A stretch of 64,000 nucleotides of DNA from JAXLWB01 sp046328715 (GCA_046328715.1 JAXLWB010000023.1:62001-126000), one strand, 5' to 3'. Positions 1 through 9,028 are shown, counted from the first letter of the stretch. Notes: generated by a model from the letters alone, not told the origin. Made by a program: numbers and translations.

Positions 1-43
1 GACTCAATCTAATACGCTCTCACCTTCGCTGCGTAGCGGCAAA

Positions 44-1198
44 ATGACAAAGACGATGGCCTACTATGCGGCGTTTATTACGCTCGGTTTGACCTTCGCT
101 TCGATGGGACCCACGATCAATGGCTTGGCGGCTAATACGGGCAGCACGCTCAGCCAGGTCAGTGCGCTCTTTTTTCTGCGCGCCTTTGGCTACCTGCTCG
201 GCTCGATTTTGGCCGGTCGCCTCTATGACCGCCGCCCGGGACATCCGCTGATGGCGGGTGCGCTGAGCGTGATCGTTGTGATGTTGATCGTCACCCCGCT
301 GATTTCGTCACTCTTTCTCTTGTCGATTGTGTTGCTGCTGTTGGGGACGGCGGAAGGGTTGCTCGATGTCGGGGGCAATACGCTGCTAGTTTGGGTACAC
401 AGCCCAAATGTCGGACCGTTTATGAACGCACTGCACTTTTTCTTTGGCCTGGGGGCCGTGCTCGCACCGCTCTTGGTGGCCCAAGTGATGCAGTGGAACA
501 ACGATATCACCTACGTCTATTGGTCGATGGCGGTGGTGTTGGTTCCAGTATTAATCTGGATGGCCACGTTACCCAGCCCTGCTTCCATCCATCCCGAAAG
601 TGAAGAGGGTGTCAGCGAGCCGGTCAACTATCGTTTGTTGGGCTTGCTGATTGTCTTTTTCTTCTTGTTTGTGGGCGTAGAAGTCTCCTACAGCAACTGG
701 ATCTTCAACTATGCCGTCAAGACCGAGCTTTTTAATGAGACGAATGCCGCCTATCTCAATTCGCTCTTCTGGGGGGCGTTTACATTGGGGCGTTTGATCG
801 GCATTCCGATCTCCTCCTGGTTTCGCCCGCGCACCATCATCCTCACCGACTTGCTGGGCTGTATCCTCTTTGTCTCTGTTATCGTGCTGTGGCCGCAATC
901 CGCAAACGTGCTTTGGGTTGGCGTGGCTGGGGCAGGCTTGTCAATGGCCTCGGTCTTTGCGGTGACTCTCTCCTGGGCCGAGCGACGGCTGCGACTGACC
1001 GCCTTCATCACCAGTTGTTTCTTCCTAGGCACGGGCAGCAGTGGTATGTTCTTTCCCTGGTTTATCGGTCAATTCTTTGAGAGTTCCGGTCCGCTGATTG
1101 CCATGCGGACGATTTTGATCGCCGATGTAGCGGCATTGGCCATCTTTGGGTTGTTGATGATCTATGGTGGAAAGCCGAGGTTACAGAAGGCGGCGTAG
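44..1198 (+). CDS. MFS transporter
   Basis: Major facilitator superfamily permease of 384 residues with about twelve hydrophobic segments, expected in the cytoplasmic membrane. The loop after the second segment carries G-R-L-Y-D-R-R, the MFS motif A between TM2 and TM3. The N-terminus and GGNTLLVW-type segments resemble the FucP/NaGLT-like sugar transporter branch, but the substrate is not assignable. The ATG at 44 has no clear Shine-Dalgarno, and the frame stays open to the window edge, so a slightly longer protein starting upstream is possible; the second Met at residue 5 is an alternative. It is convergent with the minus-strand membrane operon that follows. Confidence 0.9.
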   Translation: MTKTMAYYAAFITLGLTFASMGPTINGLAANTGSTLSQVSALFFLRAFGYLLGSILAGRLYDRRPGHPLMAGALSVIVVMLIVTPLISSLFLLSIVLLLLGTAEGLLDVGGNTLLVWVHSPNVGPFMNALHFFFGLGAVLAPLLVAQVMQWNNDITYVYWSMAVVLVPVLIWMATLPSPASIHPESEEGVSEPVNYRLLGLLIVFFFLFVGVEVSYSNWIFNYAVKTELFNETNAAYLNSLFWGAFTLGRLIGIPISSWFRPRTIILTDLLGCILFVSVIVLWPQSANVLWVGVAGAGLSMASVFAVTLSWAERRLRLTAFITSCFFLGTGSSGMFFPWFIGQFFESSGPLIAMRTILIADVAALAIFGLLMIYGGKPRLQKAA

Positions 1199-1238
1199 TC
1201 ACGTAGCTGCAAACAAAGATAAGTGATATGCACTGGAC

Positions 1239-1305
1239 GGGCACGAGGTGCGGCGGGTTAAAAGTTTGCTGCGAGAAAACATCACCCTCGCCGCACCTCG
1301 TGCCC
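1239..1305. repeat. palindromic element between convergent genes
   Basis: A perfect 17-bp inverted repeat (1239-1255 with 1289-1305, arms GGGCACGAGGTGCGGCG) encloses a 33-nt loop in the gap between the MFS gene and the convergent membrane operon. It has no T-tract on either side, so it looks more like a dispersed palindromic repeat than a classical terminator, though it could stop transcription from both sides. Confidence 0.7.
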
Positions 1306-1341
1306 CTACCGTTACACCGAAGAACTTTATTTACCGTGTAG

Positions 1342-2100
1342 TCACCACCCCCAATGCACCTCACCCAGTTCAAATTGATCCTTTAATTGCCGCCAGCCCT
1401 GACGCAAGCTGAAAAAAGCCCAAATAGCGCAGAGCATTGCCACGAGCAAACAAGCTGGGGCGGCCAGTCGAACTCGCCAGTCGGTGGCCGAAAGGGTGAG
1501 GGAGGAATTGGTCGAAGCGAGGAACGCTTGTACTTGCGTCATTGCGGCTTCGCCAAAGCCAGCGGCGGCCTGCGATTGTTCGAAGGCTCCGTGACGTAGC
1601 AGCAATTCGTCGTGAACGCTCATGCTGACGCCGATCACATGGTCGTAGAGCGTTTCATTGGTAAGGCGGCTGTTGAACCAACCTGTCAACAGTCGCCGAC
1701 AATCCACCTGTTGCTTCTCCGCATTGTTCACCCGTTCGCAGGTCAGGGTGACGTTGCCCCAGAGATAAGAACCCAAGACTAGCCCTTCCAGCATGAGCAA
1801 CGCCATCAGCACGCCCCAGCGAAACGGGCCAACCCGACTTCCCCGTTCATGACGAAATGCGGTCTGAGGAATCGGCCCTGGGATGAGCAGATCGCCGCCG
1901 ACTACGATCCCGAGCAAACTACCGAGAAGCGCACCCGGTATCATCCACAGCGGACCGCCATTCAGTTCATAGACTTGCAACAGACCAAAGATCGCCCCGC
2001 CAATTGCCCCAAGCAGGAGCGCCCAGTGCGCCGAACGAAGCAAAGGTGCCCGGCGCAATTGGGTCGGAGGCGGAGGGATCGATGGTTTTGAATTCTTCAT
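1342..2100 (-). CDS. hypothetical membrane protein
   Basis: A 252-residue protein not recognised as a named family. It has a short cytoplasmic, proline-rich N-terminus, a pair of glycine-rich hydrophobic segments around residues 25-70, another near 95-115 and one near 215-235, with a soluble, probably extracytoplasmic part between the last two. The glycine-rich segments (GAIGGAIFG, GALLGSLLG) resemble those of the neighbouring membrane proteins. An AGAGAG stretch precedes the ATG. It is the last gene of a minus-strand operon (5398 to 1342) and lies 17 nt after the small membrane gene. Confidence 0.75.
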   Translation of the reverse strand: MKNSKPSIPPPPTQLRRAPLLRSAHWALLLGAIGGAIFGLLQVYELNGGPLWMIPGALLGSLLGIVVGGDLLIPGPIPQTAFRHERGSRVGPFRWGVLMALLMLEGLVLGSYLWGNVTLTCERVNNAEKQQVDCRRLLTGWFNSRLTNETLYDHVIGVSMSVHDELLLRHGAFEQSQAAAGFGEAAMTQVQAFLASTNSSLTLSATDWRVRLAAPACLLVAMLCAIWAFFSLRQGWRQLKDQFELGEVHWGW

Positions 2101-2117
2101 ACTCTCTCTGTTCTTGC

Positions 2118-2315
2118 CTAACTGCGCAAATAGATCGCGCCCAGCGCCAGGCCAACCACTGCTGAGAATGGGATCAATACCAATGCCAGATAAAAACCGC
2201 CGCCATAAAAGGGATTTCTGAGGTTGTGCATCACGATTTCAACGATGTAGCAGAGAACTGCTGCAAGGCCAACCCCGATGCCAAATCCTTTGATTGCTCC
2301 GATCAACCAGTTCAT
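2118..2315 (-). CDS. small membrane protein
   Basis: A 65-residue protein with two hydrophobic helices (about residues 5-28 and 42-62) joined by a short loop containing N-P-F-Y-G-G-G. The glycine spacing (GFGIGVG, GLALGAIYL) resembles the C-terminal pair of helices in the membrane protein at 4838-5398, suggesting that the two share ancestry or pack together. Function unknown. It sits 19 nt after the end of the secreted modular protein and 17 nt before the next membrane gene, so it is cotranscribed. Confidence 0.65.
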   Translation of the reverse strand: MNWLIGAIKGFGIGVGLAAVLCYIVEIVMHNLRNPFYGGGFYLALVLIPFSAVVGLALGAIYLRS

Positions 2316-2334
2316 CTTGTAGATTTCCTATTGC

Positions 2335-4596
2335 TTATTTCGCATCCTGCAAGATCGCAACAACTGCGTCACGCAATGCTTGGGTATCGCTTTCGAGCGG
2401 GCTTTTGACAATGACGGCACGTGTTTCATTCTTGCTTTTACTGTGCATAAAGATCGAGAGCAGGTAACCGTCCAATTCCCCATGTACCCAAATCGCACTG
2501 GTGCTGACTTCAGCGATCGGCTCAACGGTCCACTGCTCGGTGCTTGGTTTTAGGAGCGCCAGACGAGTGAGAGCAGTCGAGATATCGCCCCGCTGGATGG
2601 CAAAGTCGAGCCGTCGGTCGGTGCTGTTGATCTCGTAGTGCAACTCTTGCAGGGTGGTCTGTGCCCCTTCCTGGGTCATGATGCCTGCCAGCACGCCTAC
2701 GGTGATGAATTCGGGCGCAAAATCGTTATCGGCCTCCTCGCTCCGTTCGGAAACGGGGAGGAACTTGCAGCCTTCACCCCGTTCGCCAGAGGCTCTCTGC
2801 TGAAAGAGCGATTCACCGAGCATGCTCTCCGCTTGCTGCAAAGAGAGTAAGGGGCAAGCATTGCTACCATTGATCACAGGCTTGCTCGCCGACACCGAGG
2901 CAGTCGGACCTTGGTTCAGCGCAAGCGCAGCCTCTATGATCTGCGAACGGACCTTGTCAACCTCGTCGTGCAGCACGCCGGTGAGATAGTTCACTCCACC
3001 AGTCTGGTTCGGGCTCAAGAGGAAGAATTGGTACCAGCCGTTGCCCGATTTGCCGGAGATCAGCACGGTCTCGTCACTTACATCGCTCACGGTTTCAACC
3101 TGCCAGCGCCCGGAGTTCCATTCGAGCGAGCCAAAGGTTTGTAAGGCGGTGACAAAGTCCTGCTCTTTGACGGCGTCGAGCAGTGCCGAGAGCGCATCGC
3201 CATCGGTGACACTGCCATTGGTCGATAGCTCTTGTACCATGCCGGAGATCAGTTGGTGCGCAGCCTTGGGTGGCACACTTCCAGCCAGCAAGCCAAAGGT
3301 GGTAAAGAGACTGGAAAAGTCGTCGGGCTGGATCTTCGTCTTATCACTGCGTGGAATGTATTTACAGCCTGTCCCCTGCGCATTGACAACCGGCTGGGCA
3401 GTGAGATCATCACCGACGATCTCCCCCGCCAGATCGAGCGATACAGTGTCACAGCCAACGCTGCTGGCTGTGGCGCTCATTTCGGGGTCGGCCAGTTTGC
3501 CTAGCACAACCTGCGAATAGGCGAGGACAGTCTTTTCAGCCACCCCGCTGCCCAGGCGAGCGGCGACGATATCGAATTCACCTCCCTGGTGGCTGACGAG
3601 TAGCGAGAAGTATCCTTCATCCAGGGTTTGCCAGAACCAGAGCAGTTCGTCGCGCGGGTCATCCTTGGACAGTTCGAGTTTGCGAACTTTGAATGAGGGG
3701 CTGGTGCTGGCATGGGTGTACAACACATGGGTCCAACTGGCAAAATCCCCGATATTAAAGGTGCCATAGAGATAGTCGAAGGTGCTGCCATCGTCCTTGG
3801 GATTGGCCGCAGCCAGGACCTCGGCCAGCGCAATCATATCCCACCAGTCGGACTGATAGGTGCCATTGGTCGAGTAGAGAATTTCGCCGGTCAGATGGGC
3901 GGCGACCACGGCATGGCCGGAATTGAGATCCGTCAGAACGTGCGTTTGCTCGGGATTGGCGGTGGGCGAAGGTGGTTGGCGATTGGTAAAGCCGCAGAAG
4001 CCAGTCAGCCCTTCACTCATATCCTTGTTTTGGAGTGGACCAAAGAGAATATTGCCAACCGCGCCGTTCTCGTTGACTGGCTCTTGCAGAATGGCGGCGG
4101 CATCGTAGGCGGTAAAATTGGGGCAACGATCCACATAAACAGGCGCAACGAGCGATGAAGCAGTGACCGGCTTATCGCTTTCAAGCAGCTTGGCGACCTT
4201 AGAAATCAGGATCGCCTGCATCTCTTCGGCTGTATGCTCTGGGCTGACCAGTGCCTGCATTGCAATTCGTTGCTCCCCATTGACTGCGTAAATTCCCGTC
4301 AGGTGATGACCGCTGCTTGTCTCTTGCCAATACCACAATGCACCACTGCCTAACATTGAGAGATACTCACGCCTTACACCCTGACGATTGCTCTCGGCAT
4401 TGACCAGCGCCTCCATGTCGGTCATGCCGTATTGGCTGATGAAGTCGTTCAACTTGCCATGATCGCGGTCAAGGATGGCAAAGGCGAGGTACATCCAGGG
4501 ATCGGTAGCACTGCCTACGGGCCAGATGGTTACTGCCACATATTGATGTTTGCCTTTTGGGCCATAGGTGGGGAAAAGGTCATCGGAGGCAGGCAC
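2335..4596 (-). CDS. secreted four-module protein, main part (frameshifted from its signal peptide)
   Basis: The 753-residue main part of a large secreted protein. Its GTG start at 4596 is only the first available start in this frame; the frame stays open to about 4671. The protein repeats one layout: a cysteine pair region (for example CPLLSLQQAESMLGE then GCKFLP, or CDTVSL then GCKYIP), a surface-exposed stretch ending in G-V/L-L-A-G, and a second half with W..E and a C-terminal amphipathic helix. I count three such modules here plus the front of a fourth that begins in the neighbouring frame. The cysteine pair recalls DUF3558-like lipoproteins, but the family is not recognised. It lies between membrane proteins of one operon. 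Confidence 0.7.
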   Translation of the reverse strand: MPASDDLFPTYGPKGKHQYVAVTIWPVGSATDPWMYLAFAILDRDHGKLNDFISQYGMTDMEALVNAESNRQGVRREYLSMLGSGALWYWQETSSGHHLTGIYAVNGEQRIAMQALVSPEHTAEEMQAILISKVAKLLESDKPVTASSLVAPVYVDRCPNFTAYDAAAILQEPVNENGAVGNILFGPLQNKDMSEGLTGFCGFTNRQPPSPTANPEQTHVLTDLNSGHAVVAAHLTGEILYSTNGTYQSDWWDMIALAEVLAAANPKDDGSTFDYLYGTFNIGDFASWTHVLYTHASTSPSFKVRKLELSKDDPRDELLWFWQTLDEGYFSLLVSHQGGEFDIVAARLGSGVAEKTVLAYSQVVLGKLADPEMSATASSVGCDTVSLDLAGEIVGDDLTAQPVVNAQGTGCKYIPRSDKTKIQPDDFSSLFTTFGLLAGSVPPKAAHQLISGMVQELSTNGSVTDGDALSALLDAVKEQDFVTALQTFGSLEWNSGRWQVETVSDVSDETVLISGKSGNGWYQFFLLSPNQTGGVNYLTGVLHDEVDKVRSQIIEAALALNQGPTASVSASKPVINGSNACPLLSLQQAESMLGESLFQQRASGERGEGCKFLPVSERSEEADNDFAPEFITVGVLAGIMTQEGAQTTLQELHYEINSTDRRLDFAIQRGDISTALTRLALLKPSTEQWTVEPIAEVSTSAIWVHGELDGYLLSIFMHSKSKNETRAVIVKSPLESDTQALRDAVVAILQDAK

Positions 4597-4841
4597 GTTG
4601 CTGGAGGATTTGCTGGCATAGGTGCAGTAGCCATACTGGTTTCGTCGATGGTCGGGGTCGAGTCCACCGCTTCATCCAGGATCTCCTCGGCATCGTCTGC
4701 CGAGAGGCCAAAACATTCTTGCAAGCGGGCCGAGCCTATTTCTTCCAACGTAGCGCCGGCACTCTGCGCCCGGGCGGGCTGAATCGGTAACCAGAGTTGG
4801 GCAAAAAGCAACGTCAACAACAAAATGCGAAACGATTTCAT
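4530..4841 (-). CDS. signal peptide and first half-module of the secreted modular protein
   Basis: A 103-residue reading frame that supplies the missing start of the downstream protein. Residues 1-26 are a typical Sec signal peptide (KSFR, hydrophobic core, cleavage after A-R-A-Q). Residues 30-60 match the opening of the other modules (LQECFGLSADDAEEIL). After about residue 68 the translation becomes Pro/Met-rich and unlike the family, whereas the other frame over the same bases reads GYCTYASKSS, the expected second cysteine motif. A one-base loss near 4640 therefore separates the two halves. The ATG overlaps the stop of the upstream membrane gene (ATGA). Confidence 0.7.
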   Translation of the reverse strand: MKSFRILLLTLLFAQLWLPIQPARAQSAGATLEEIGSARLQECFGLSADDAEEILDEAVDSTPTIDETSMATAPMPANPPATCLPPMTFSPPMAQKANINMWQ

Positions 4842-5398
4842 GCGTGCGAACCTCCCATCAGGCGGACTGCAATGCCGCCGATCAATGCACCGGCCAGCGC
4901 AAAGCCGGGAATCAGAATAAAAATGACAAAGTAACCTCGACCACCTTCGAAGTTAGAGATGCCCATCGCTTGGCTTAGTGGATCACCGAGGACAGCACCC
5001 AACACACCGCCCAGCACCAAGCCGAGAAAAATGCCAATCAGATAGCGCCCCCAACTTGGAGAGACCGTGCCTGGCAGCGCTGGGAAAATGGCGCGCAACA
5101 ACAGCCACAACGAGAATGCAATCGAAAGACGAATGACAAAACTGGCGACAGCAAGCATTCCTTGTAGCTGCGCCACATTGGCGTCAGGCGCATTCATGCC
5201 GCCGATCAGCCATCGGTTTACTGCACTGCTGGCAATGTTGGTGAGCAACAAAAGTCCAAAGCCAAACAAAGCCCGTCGCGCGCTTTGCGGCTGCTGACCC
5301 ATGCGCTCAAAGGCCAGATAAATTCCCATCAGACAAACGATTATCGTCGGGAACTGCCAGCCGAGATCCTGTAAGAAACCAGGGAGAAACGAATCCAT
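4838..5398 (-). CDS. hypothetical polytopic membrane protein
   Basis: A membrane protein of about 186 residues from the ATG at 5398, with five or six hydrophobic segments; the last two are glycine-rich (LGLVLGGVLGAVLG, ALAGALIGGIAVRLMGG). The start at 5398 (MDSFLPGFL) is preferred because the twenty codons upstream are charged and unlike a membrane protein N-terminus; the frame is open to 5458. No family recognised. It is the first gene of the minus-strand operon, and its stop overlaps the start of the secreted modular protein, so the products are probably made in a fixed ratio and may form an envelope complex. Confidence 0.7.
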   Translation of the reverse strand: MDSFLPGFLQDLGWQFPTIIVCLMGIYLAFERMGQQPQSARRALFGFGLLLLTNIASSAVNRWLIGGMNAPDANVAQLQGMLAVASFVIRLSIAFSLWLLLRAIFPALPGTVSPSWGRYLIGIFLGLVLGGVLGAVLGDPLSQAMGISNFEGGRGYFVIFILIPGFALAGALIGGIAVRLMGGSHA

Positions 5399-5773
5399 GT
5401 GTGCTCTCTTTCTGTCGATCATTTTGTACATCCTTGGCACCAGGATAACAAATTTCAAGAAAGATGTAATGGATCGAAAGACGTACTAAGGAGGTTGATT
5501 TTAGGGAAGAGGGACACGGAGAATCAAGAAGTTAGTGACGTAAGTCCAGATTTTAGCCTAACGGGCTATCCTACGCGAACCCATGGGCAGCGCCTTGGGG
5601 TGGATGACGTCCTTCTCTATCCCAGGGCGCTGCCCATGGGTTACCCTACACCGCCCCGATGGGGCTAGGTGTCGAATCGCCAATTGGGGTAAAGAAGGGA
5701 ATAAAGTAAGCTGTCGGATAGCAAGTTTCTCTCCGTGCCCTCCGTGCCTCCTCAGCGCCCTCTGTGTAGTGCT
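5399..5773. other. intergenic region with palindromic repeat
   Basis: A 375-nt gap between the divergent ends of two operons, without a credible gene. It holds the large palindrome listed separately and, near 5731-5764, a CTCCGTGCCCTCCGTGCC stretch of a kind often seen as dispersed repeat in environmental bacterial genomes. Confidence 0.5.
5554..5642. repeat. GGGCAGCGCC palindromic repeat, copy 1
   Basis: 22-nt arms at 5578-5599 and 5621-5642 pair with one mismatch around a 21-nt loop (core CCCATGGGCAGCGCC). The leader TAGCC...GGGCTATCCT...AACCC just before the first arm is shared with the element at 36520-36625, so both belong to one repeat family. Confidence 0.75.
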
Positions 5774-6610
5774 TTACCCTTGACTCTCAATCTCCGCAAA
5801 CCATTGGCGCAGGACTTGGGCGTGTTGGGGTAGGGCGATCTCTGGATCTTCGATTTCGGGGTGCCACTTCTTCTCCCATTCGACTGAGAGATAGCCCTGA
5901 TAGCCATTTTTGTGCAGCAGTTCGATCACGGCGCGGTTGGGAACTTCGCCCTGACCCATCAGCACCAGTTGCCACGATCCATCCGGCTTGCGGATGCCAT
6001 CTTTGAGGTGAACGTGGGCAGTACGAGCGCCGATCAAGCGCCAGGTCTCCTCGATCGACTCGCCCATGCGGAAGGGATGGTGGACATCCCAGATCACCTG
6101 GAAGCGGGGGTGATCGACCTGTTGCAAGACGCGTGCTACTTCGGCCCCACGGCAAAAGGCATCATGGGTTTCGAGCAGCACAGTTACGCCTTGCACCTCA
6201 GCCAGTTGCATCGACTGGGCGATGCTTTCCGCCACCCAGTTGATCGTCTCGTCGAGCGTGGCGTTGGCGAGCACGTTGCCGCCAAAGATGCGCACATAGG
6301 GTGCGCCCAGTTCGTTGGCTAGTTCAAGATAGTGGCGCAACTCTTCGATTTGGCCATGCCGTTCGGCGCGGTCAGGTGAGGAGAAACGCACCGACGTGCC
6401 CAGGCCGATGATCTCGATCTGGTGGCGTTGCATCGTCTCCTTGATCTGGCGGCGGCGCCCGATCGGCATGATTGAAGGAATAATCTCGCCATCCAGCAGA
6501 CGCACTTCCAGGGCACGATAGCCATTGGCGGCAGCCATCTCAGCCGCCTTGTTGAGCGTCCAATTGGGGCAGCCAAGCGTGCTAAAAGCAAGTGGGTAGA
6601 GGTCGGACAT
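5774..6610 (-). CDS. sugar phosphate isomerase/epimerase (TIM barrel)
   Basis: A 278-residue member of the xylose isomerase-like TIM barrel superfamily (AP endonuclease 2 fold). Visible hallmarks are the opening LAFSTLGCPNW, the metal-ligand region VLLETHDAF with Glu, the strand QVIWDVHHPFRMGE with Asp/His, TAHVHLKDG, and the C-terminal GYLSVEWEKKWHPE with the last Glu ligand. Such enzymes isomerise or epimerise sugars or inositols using a divalent metal; the exact substrate cannot be told. The start at 6610 is chosen because AAGGAG lies 7 nt upstream. The creatininase-family gene lies 70 nt upstream on the same strand. Confidence 0.9.
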   Translation of the reverse strand: MSDLYPLAFSTLGCPNWTLNKAAEMAAANGYRALEVRLLDGEIIPSIMPIGRRRQIKETMQRHQIEIIGLGTSVRFSSPDRAERHGQIEELRHYLELANELGAPYVRIFGGNVLANATLDETINWVAESIAQSMQLAEVQGVTVLLETHDAFCRGAEVARVLQQVDHPRFQVIWDVHHPFRMGESIEETWRLIGARTAHVHLKDGIRKPDGSWQLVLMGQGEVPNRAVIELLHKNGYQGYLSVEWEKKWHPEIEDPEIALPQHAQVLRQWFAEIESQG

Positions 6611-6680
6611 AGGTGGCTCCTTGTTTAATCGGGGTTGCTGTGAAATTGATAGCAACATTATGGCACAAATGCCATCGTCT

Positions 6681-7583
6681 CTACACCTTTCCCAGTTCCT
6701 CCTGTGTAGGAATTCGGTAATTCAACTGCCAAATCGAATCAGCAGGCGGCTGGCGATGGTCATATTGCATGGAGCGGAATTCAGCCAAGCGTGGAAGAAC
6801 TTCTGCGGCCCAAATCTGCTCAATTTGCATGAAACTCAGTCGTTGGCGTTGCGCAGGCTGGTGAAGCTGATAATCAGCCAACAATTGAGCGGCTTTTTCA
6901 CCGAGCCAGCGCACCTCGTCGGCAACCATACGCTCACCTACACGACGATCGGCGAGACGGGCATTAGGACCCATCGCAAAGTGGGGACCAGGTGCATCTT
7001 CGGCTGGGAAGCGTGAAACGTCCACACATTCGGCTTCGAGCGCCCAAAGCAGCGAAGTTTCTACCTTCCCTGCGTGGTCACCCGTCGCCTTGCCATCTCC
7101 ATCAAAGCCGGGTTGGTTGGCTTCAAAGTCGGGCAGACCGTAAAGGCGCATCGCAAAATGGGGTTGCAAGATCTCAAGCAAGGTCTTCAAGTCCTGCCAG
7201 TTAGGGCCATAGTGACCGGTCAGCAGAATCGCACCCTGAAATCCAAGTGCATCGGCTGCACGTAGGTGATAACAAACATTCTTAAAGTGAATCCAAGGAG
7301 GAACAGCCGTCAGCCAGGGGCGCGCTTCACCCGCCCAGTCGGCTGCCCAGCCCGCATAGAGACCGATTTCGTGAATGTGCCAATAGTCAGGTGGGGCGAC
7401 GATGCCGCCATATTCTTGTGCAGTTCGACAGCAGATTGCGTGAGCTTTGAGTGCATCCAGCCCCAGTGTGTTCTGCGGACCATGGGGTTCACACAATCCA
7501 TAGGCAAAGTAGACAATCGGACATGCTACCAACGCCGCTTCCAACTGATCGGGAAACATTCGTTCCCAGCGCACTTCTCGCAT
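6681..7583 (-). CDS. creatininase family protein
   Basis: A 300-residue creatininase/creatinine amidohydrolase family protein. Metal-ligand motifs are in place: the region GLCEPHGPQNTLGLDALKA (Glu, His, Asp), the loop LTGHYGPNW with His, and GDHAGKVETSLL with the conserved Glu. Family members hydrolyse cyclic amides or formamides (creatinine, FAPy, mycofactocin precursor); which one applies here is unknown. AAAGGA precedes the start codon. It is the first gene of a two-gene unit with the TIM-barrel isomerase, suggesting catabolism of a small sugar-like or amide compound. Confidence 0.88.
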   Translation of the reverse strand: MREVRWERMFPDQLEAALVACPIVYFAYGLCEPHGPQNTLGLDALKAHAICCRTAQEYGGIVAPPDYWHIHEIGLYAGWAADWAGEARPWLTAVPPWIHFKNVCYHLRAADALGFQGAILLTGHYGPNWQDLKTLLEILQPHFAMRLYGLPDFEANQPGFDGDGKATGDHAGKVETSLLWALEAECVDVSRFPAEDAPGPHFAMGPNARLADRRVGERMVADEVRWLGEKAAQLLADYQLHQPAQRQRLSFMQIEQIWAAEVLPRLAEFRSMQYDHRQPPADSIWQLNYRIPTQEELGKV

Positions 7584-7687
7584 GGGTAATTCCTTTGTGA
7601 ATGAACTGGCCTAAAGAATGAAAAAGGGAGAAAAAGAGAGTGGAGCTCAGAGATTGGAGATTTTTCGCCAATCTTCAACCTCTGGTT

Positions 7688-8557
7688 TCATTTTATCGCT
7701 TCTGCCTTGTGTAAGATATTACGCAATACCTTTGCCCACGGTTCCGGCATATCCATAAACGAACCATGATGCCCTGGGAAGACCGCCAACTCGCAGCCGA
7801 GACGTTGGGCCAGAATTTGCGAGGTTTCGGCGTACCAGCGTTTTTTGTCGAGTGATTCTTGACCAGCGGCCATGATCACGTTGACGCCGCTGCGTTTGAT
7901 TCCCTCGACGTCGGGCAGGTAGTTGGTGACCGGCAAGAGTTCTTGTTTGATCAGAAAGTCGCTGTAGACTTGCGGGCTGATGCGTGGCTCCGACTGCATG
8001 TCAGCCTGGCTGCGACCAGCGCGGGCGGCCTTGATCAGTTGGATCACGGGAAGGCCGGTGCCGATCAGGAAACGCAGGGCAGCGATGGTAGACCCGAAGT
8101 GGAAGGAGGTGAGATAGACGCTGGCGTAGAAACGTTGCCACATCTTGACCTTGGGGTGGACACGCACGATCGGCGGCTCGTGGGCAATCACGGCACGCAC
8201 GGCTTGCGGTTGGGTCTTAGCCAGGTCCAGGGCAATGACGGCACCGCTGCTGTTGCCAAAGATATAGGCCGACTGCTCGCCCACGGCCTGGAGCACGGCC
8301 ACCACATCGCGGCTTTGCTGGCTGATCTCGAAGTTCTGCGGATCGTTCATCGTGCTGCGGGCGTTGGCGCGGCGGTCGTAGGTGATCACCTTGTACTCGT
8401 CGGCGAGGATCTGCGCCACCAGCGTGTAACGGTCCGCATCACCGCCAGCGCCGGGGATCAGAATCAGTGGTTTACCCTGGCCACGCACCTCGTAGTAGAG
8501 CGAGTCGCCTTCGCTGGTCACACGGCCTTTTTGTACACCTATCTGATTCATTATCAT
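7688..8557 (-). CDS. alpha/beta hydrolase
   Basis: A 289-residue alpha/beta hydrolase fold enzyme. The oxyanion region LILIPGAGGDADRY, the YDRRANARS strand typical of this subfamily, the nucleophile elbow GNSSGA (catalytic Ser), an acidic region around PDVEGIKRSGVNVIMAAG, and a C-terminal GHHGSF with the catalytic His are all present. The likely role is hydrolysis of an ester or related small molecule. Start at 8557, or 8551 at the second Met. It stands alone on the minus strand, followed upstream by a repeat-rich gap. Confidence 0.88.
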   Translation of the reverse strand: MIMNQIGVQKGRVTSEGDSLYYEVRGQGKPLILIPGAGGDADRYTLVAQILADEYKVITYDRRANARSTMNDPQNFEISQQSRDVVAVLQAVGEQSAYIFGNSSGAVIALDLAKTQPQAVRAVIAHEPPIVRVHPKVKMWQRFYASVYLTSFHFGSTIAALRFLIGTGLPVIQLIKAARAGRSQADMQSEPRISPQVYSDFLIKQELLPVTNYLPDVEGIKRSGVNVIMAAGQESLDKKRWYAETSQILAQRLGCELAVFPGHHGSFMDMPEPWAKVLRNILHKAEAIK

Positions 8558-8703
8558 CGCCGCACCATTTTAATTTAGTAAGCTTTGCCTCTAGATAAAA
8601 AGTTAGGGTTCCGTATTTCATGATTTCCGTGTTTATGAAAAAGGCTTTGTAAACCTTGTCCACCGAGAAATCAACCGTGCCGTCCCTCCCTGGAAGATAG
8701 ATT

Positions 8704-8795
8704 TGTCATTCTGAGGAGCGGCTGTTTGCGACGAAGAATCTTGCGTTGTCCGACCAGGATTCTTCGCTCAAAAAAGCCTTCGCTCAGAATGACAG
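8704..8795. repeat. TGTCATTCTGAGGAGCG palindromic repeat
   Basis: TGTCATTCTGAGGAGCG at 8704-8720 pairs with CGCTCAGAATGACA at 8781-8794, and an inner pair GAAGAATC/GATTCTTC lies at 8733-8740 and 8758-8765. A half copy of the same element (GTCGTTCTGAGGAGC) lies at about 59931-59962 between the two-component genes. Confidence 0.7.
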
Positions 8796-8800
8796 GCTAT

Positions 8801-9028
8801 CTCACGGGTTTCCTGGTCGATTTTTTCGGCCAACCCGAACCCAACACTCTCAAGAAACCAACCCTGTCGCTTGTCCCAGAAAGATCGACCTGTCATTCCC
8901 GTATGGAATCTCCAACGAGGTCTGACACGGAATGCCGAAGATTCCATACGGGCCTACATGACAGCCCCTCTCACGGAGTTTCTTGATTGACTTTTTCGGC
9001 AGCGCCGAACCCGACACTTGTAAGGAAC
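8801..9028. repeat. direct repeat pair flanking a palindrome
   Basis: Two diverged copies of a segment of about 58 bp (CTCACGG.GTTTC.TG.T.GA.TTTTTCGGC...CGAACCC.ACACT) lie at 8801-8857 and 8969-9028. Between them is an inverted repeat, CTGTCATTCCCGTATGGAATCT (8890-8911) with AGATTCCATACGGG...ATGACAG (8939-8964). The sequence before each palindrome is also similar, so the region is probably a tandem duplication of one unit with different inner palindromes. Confidence 0.55.
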
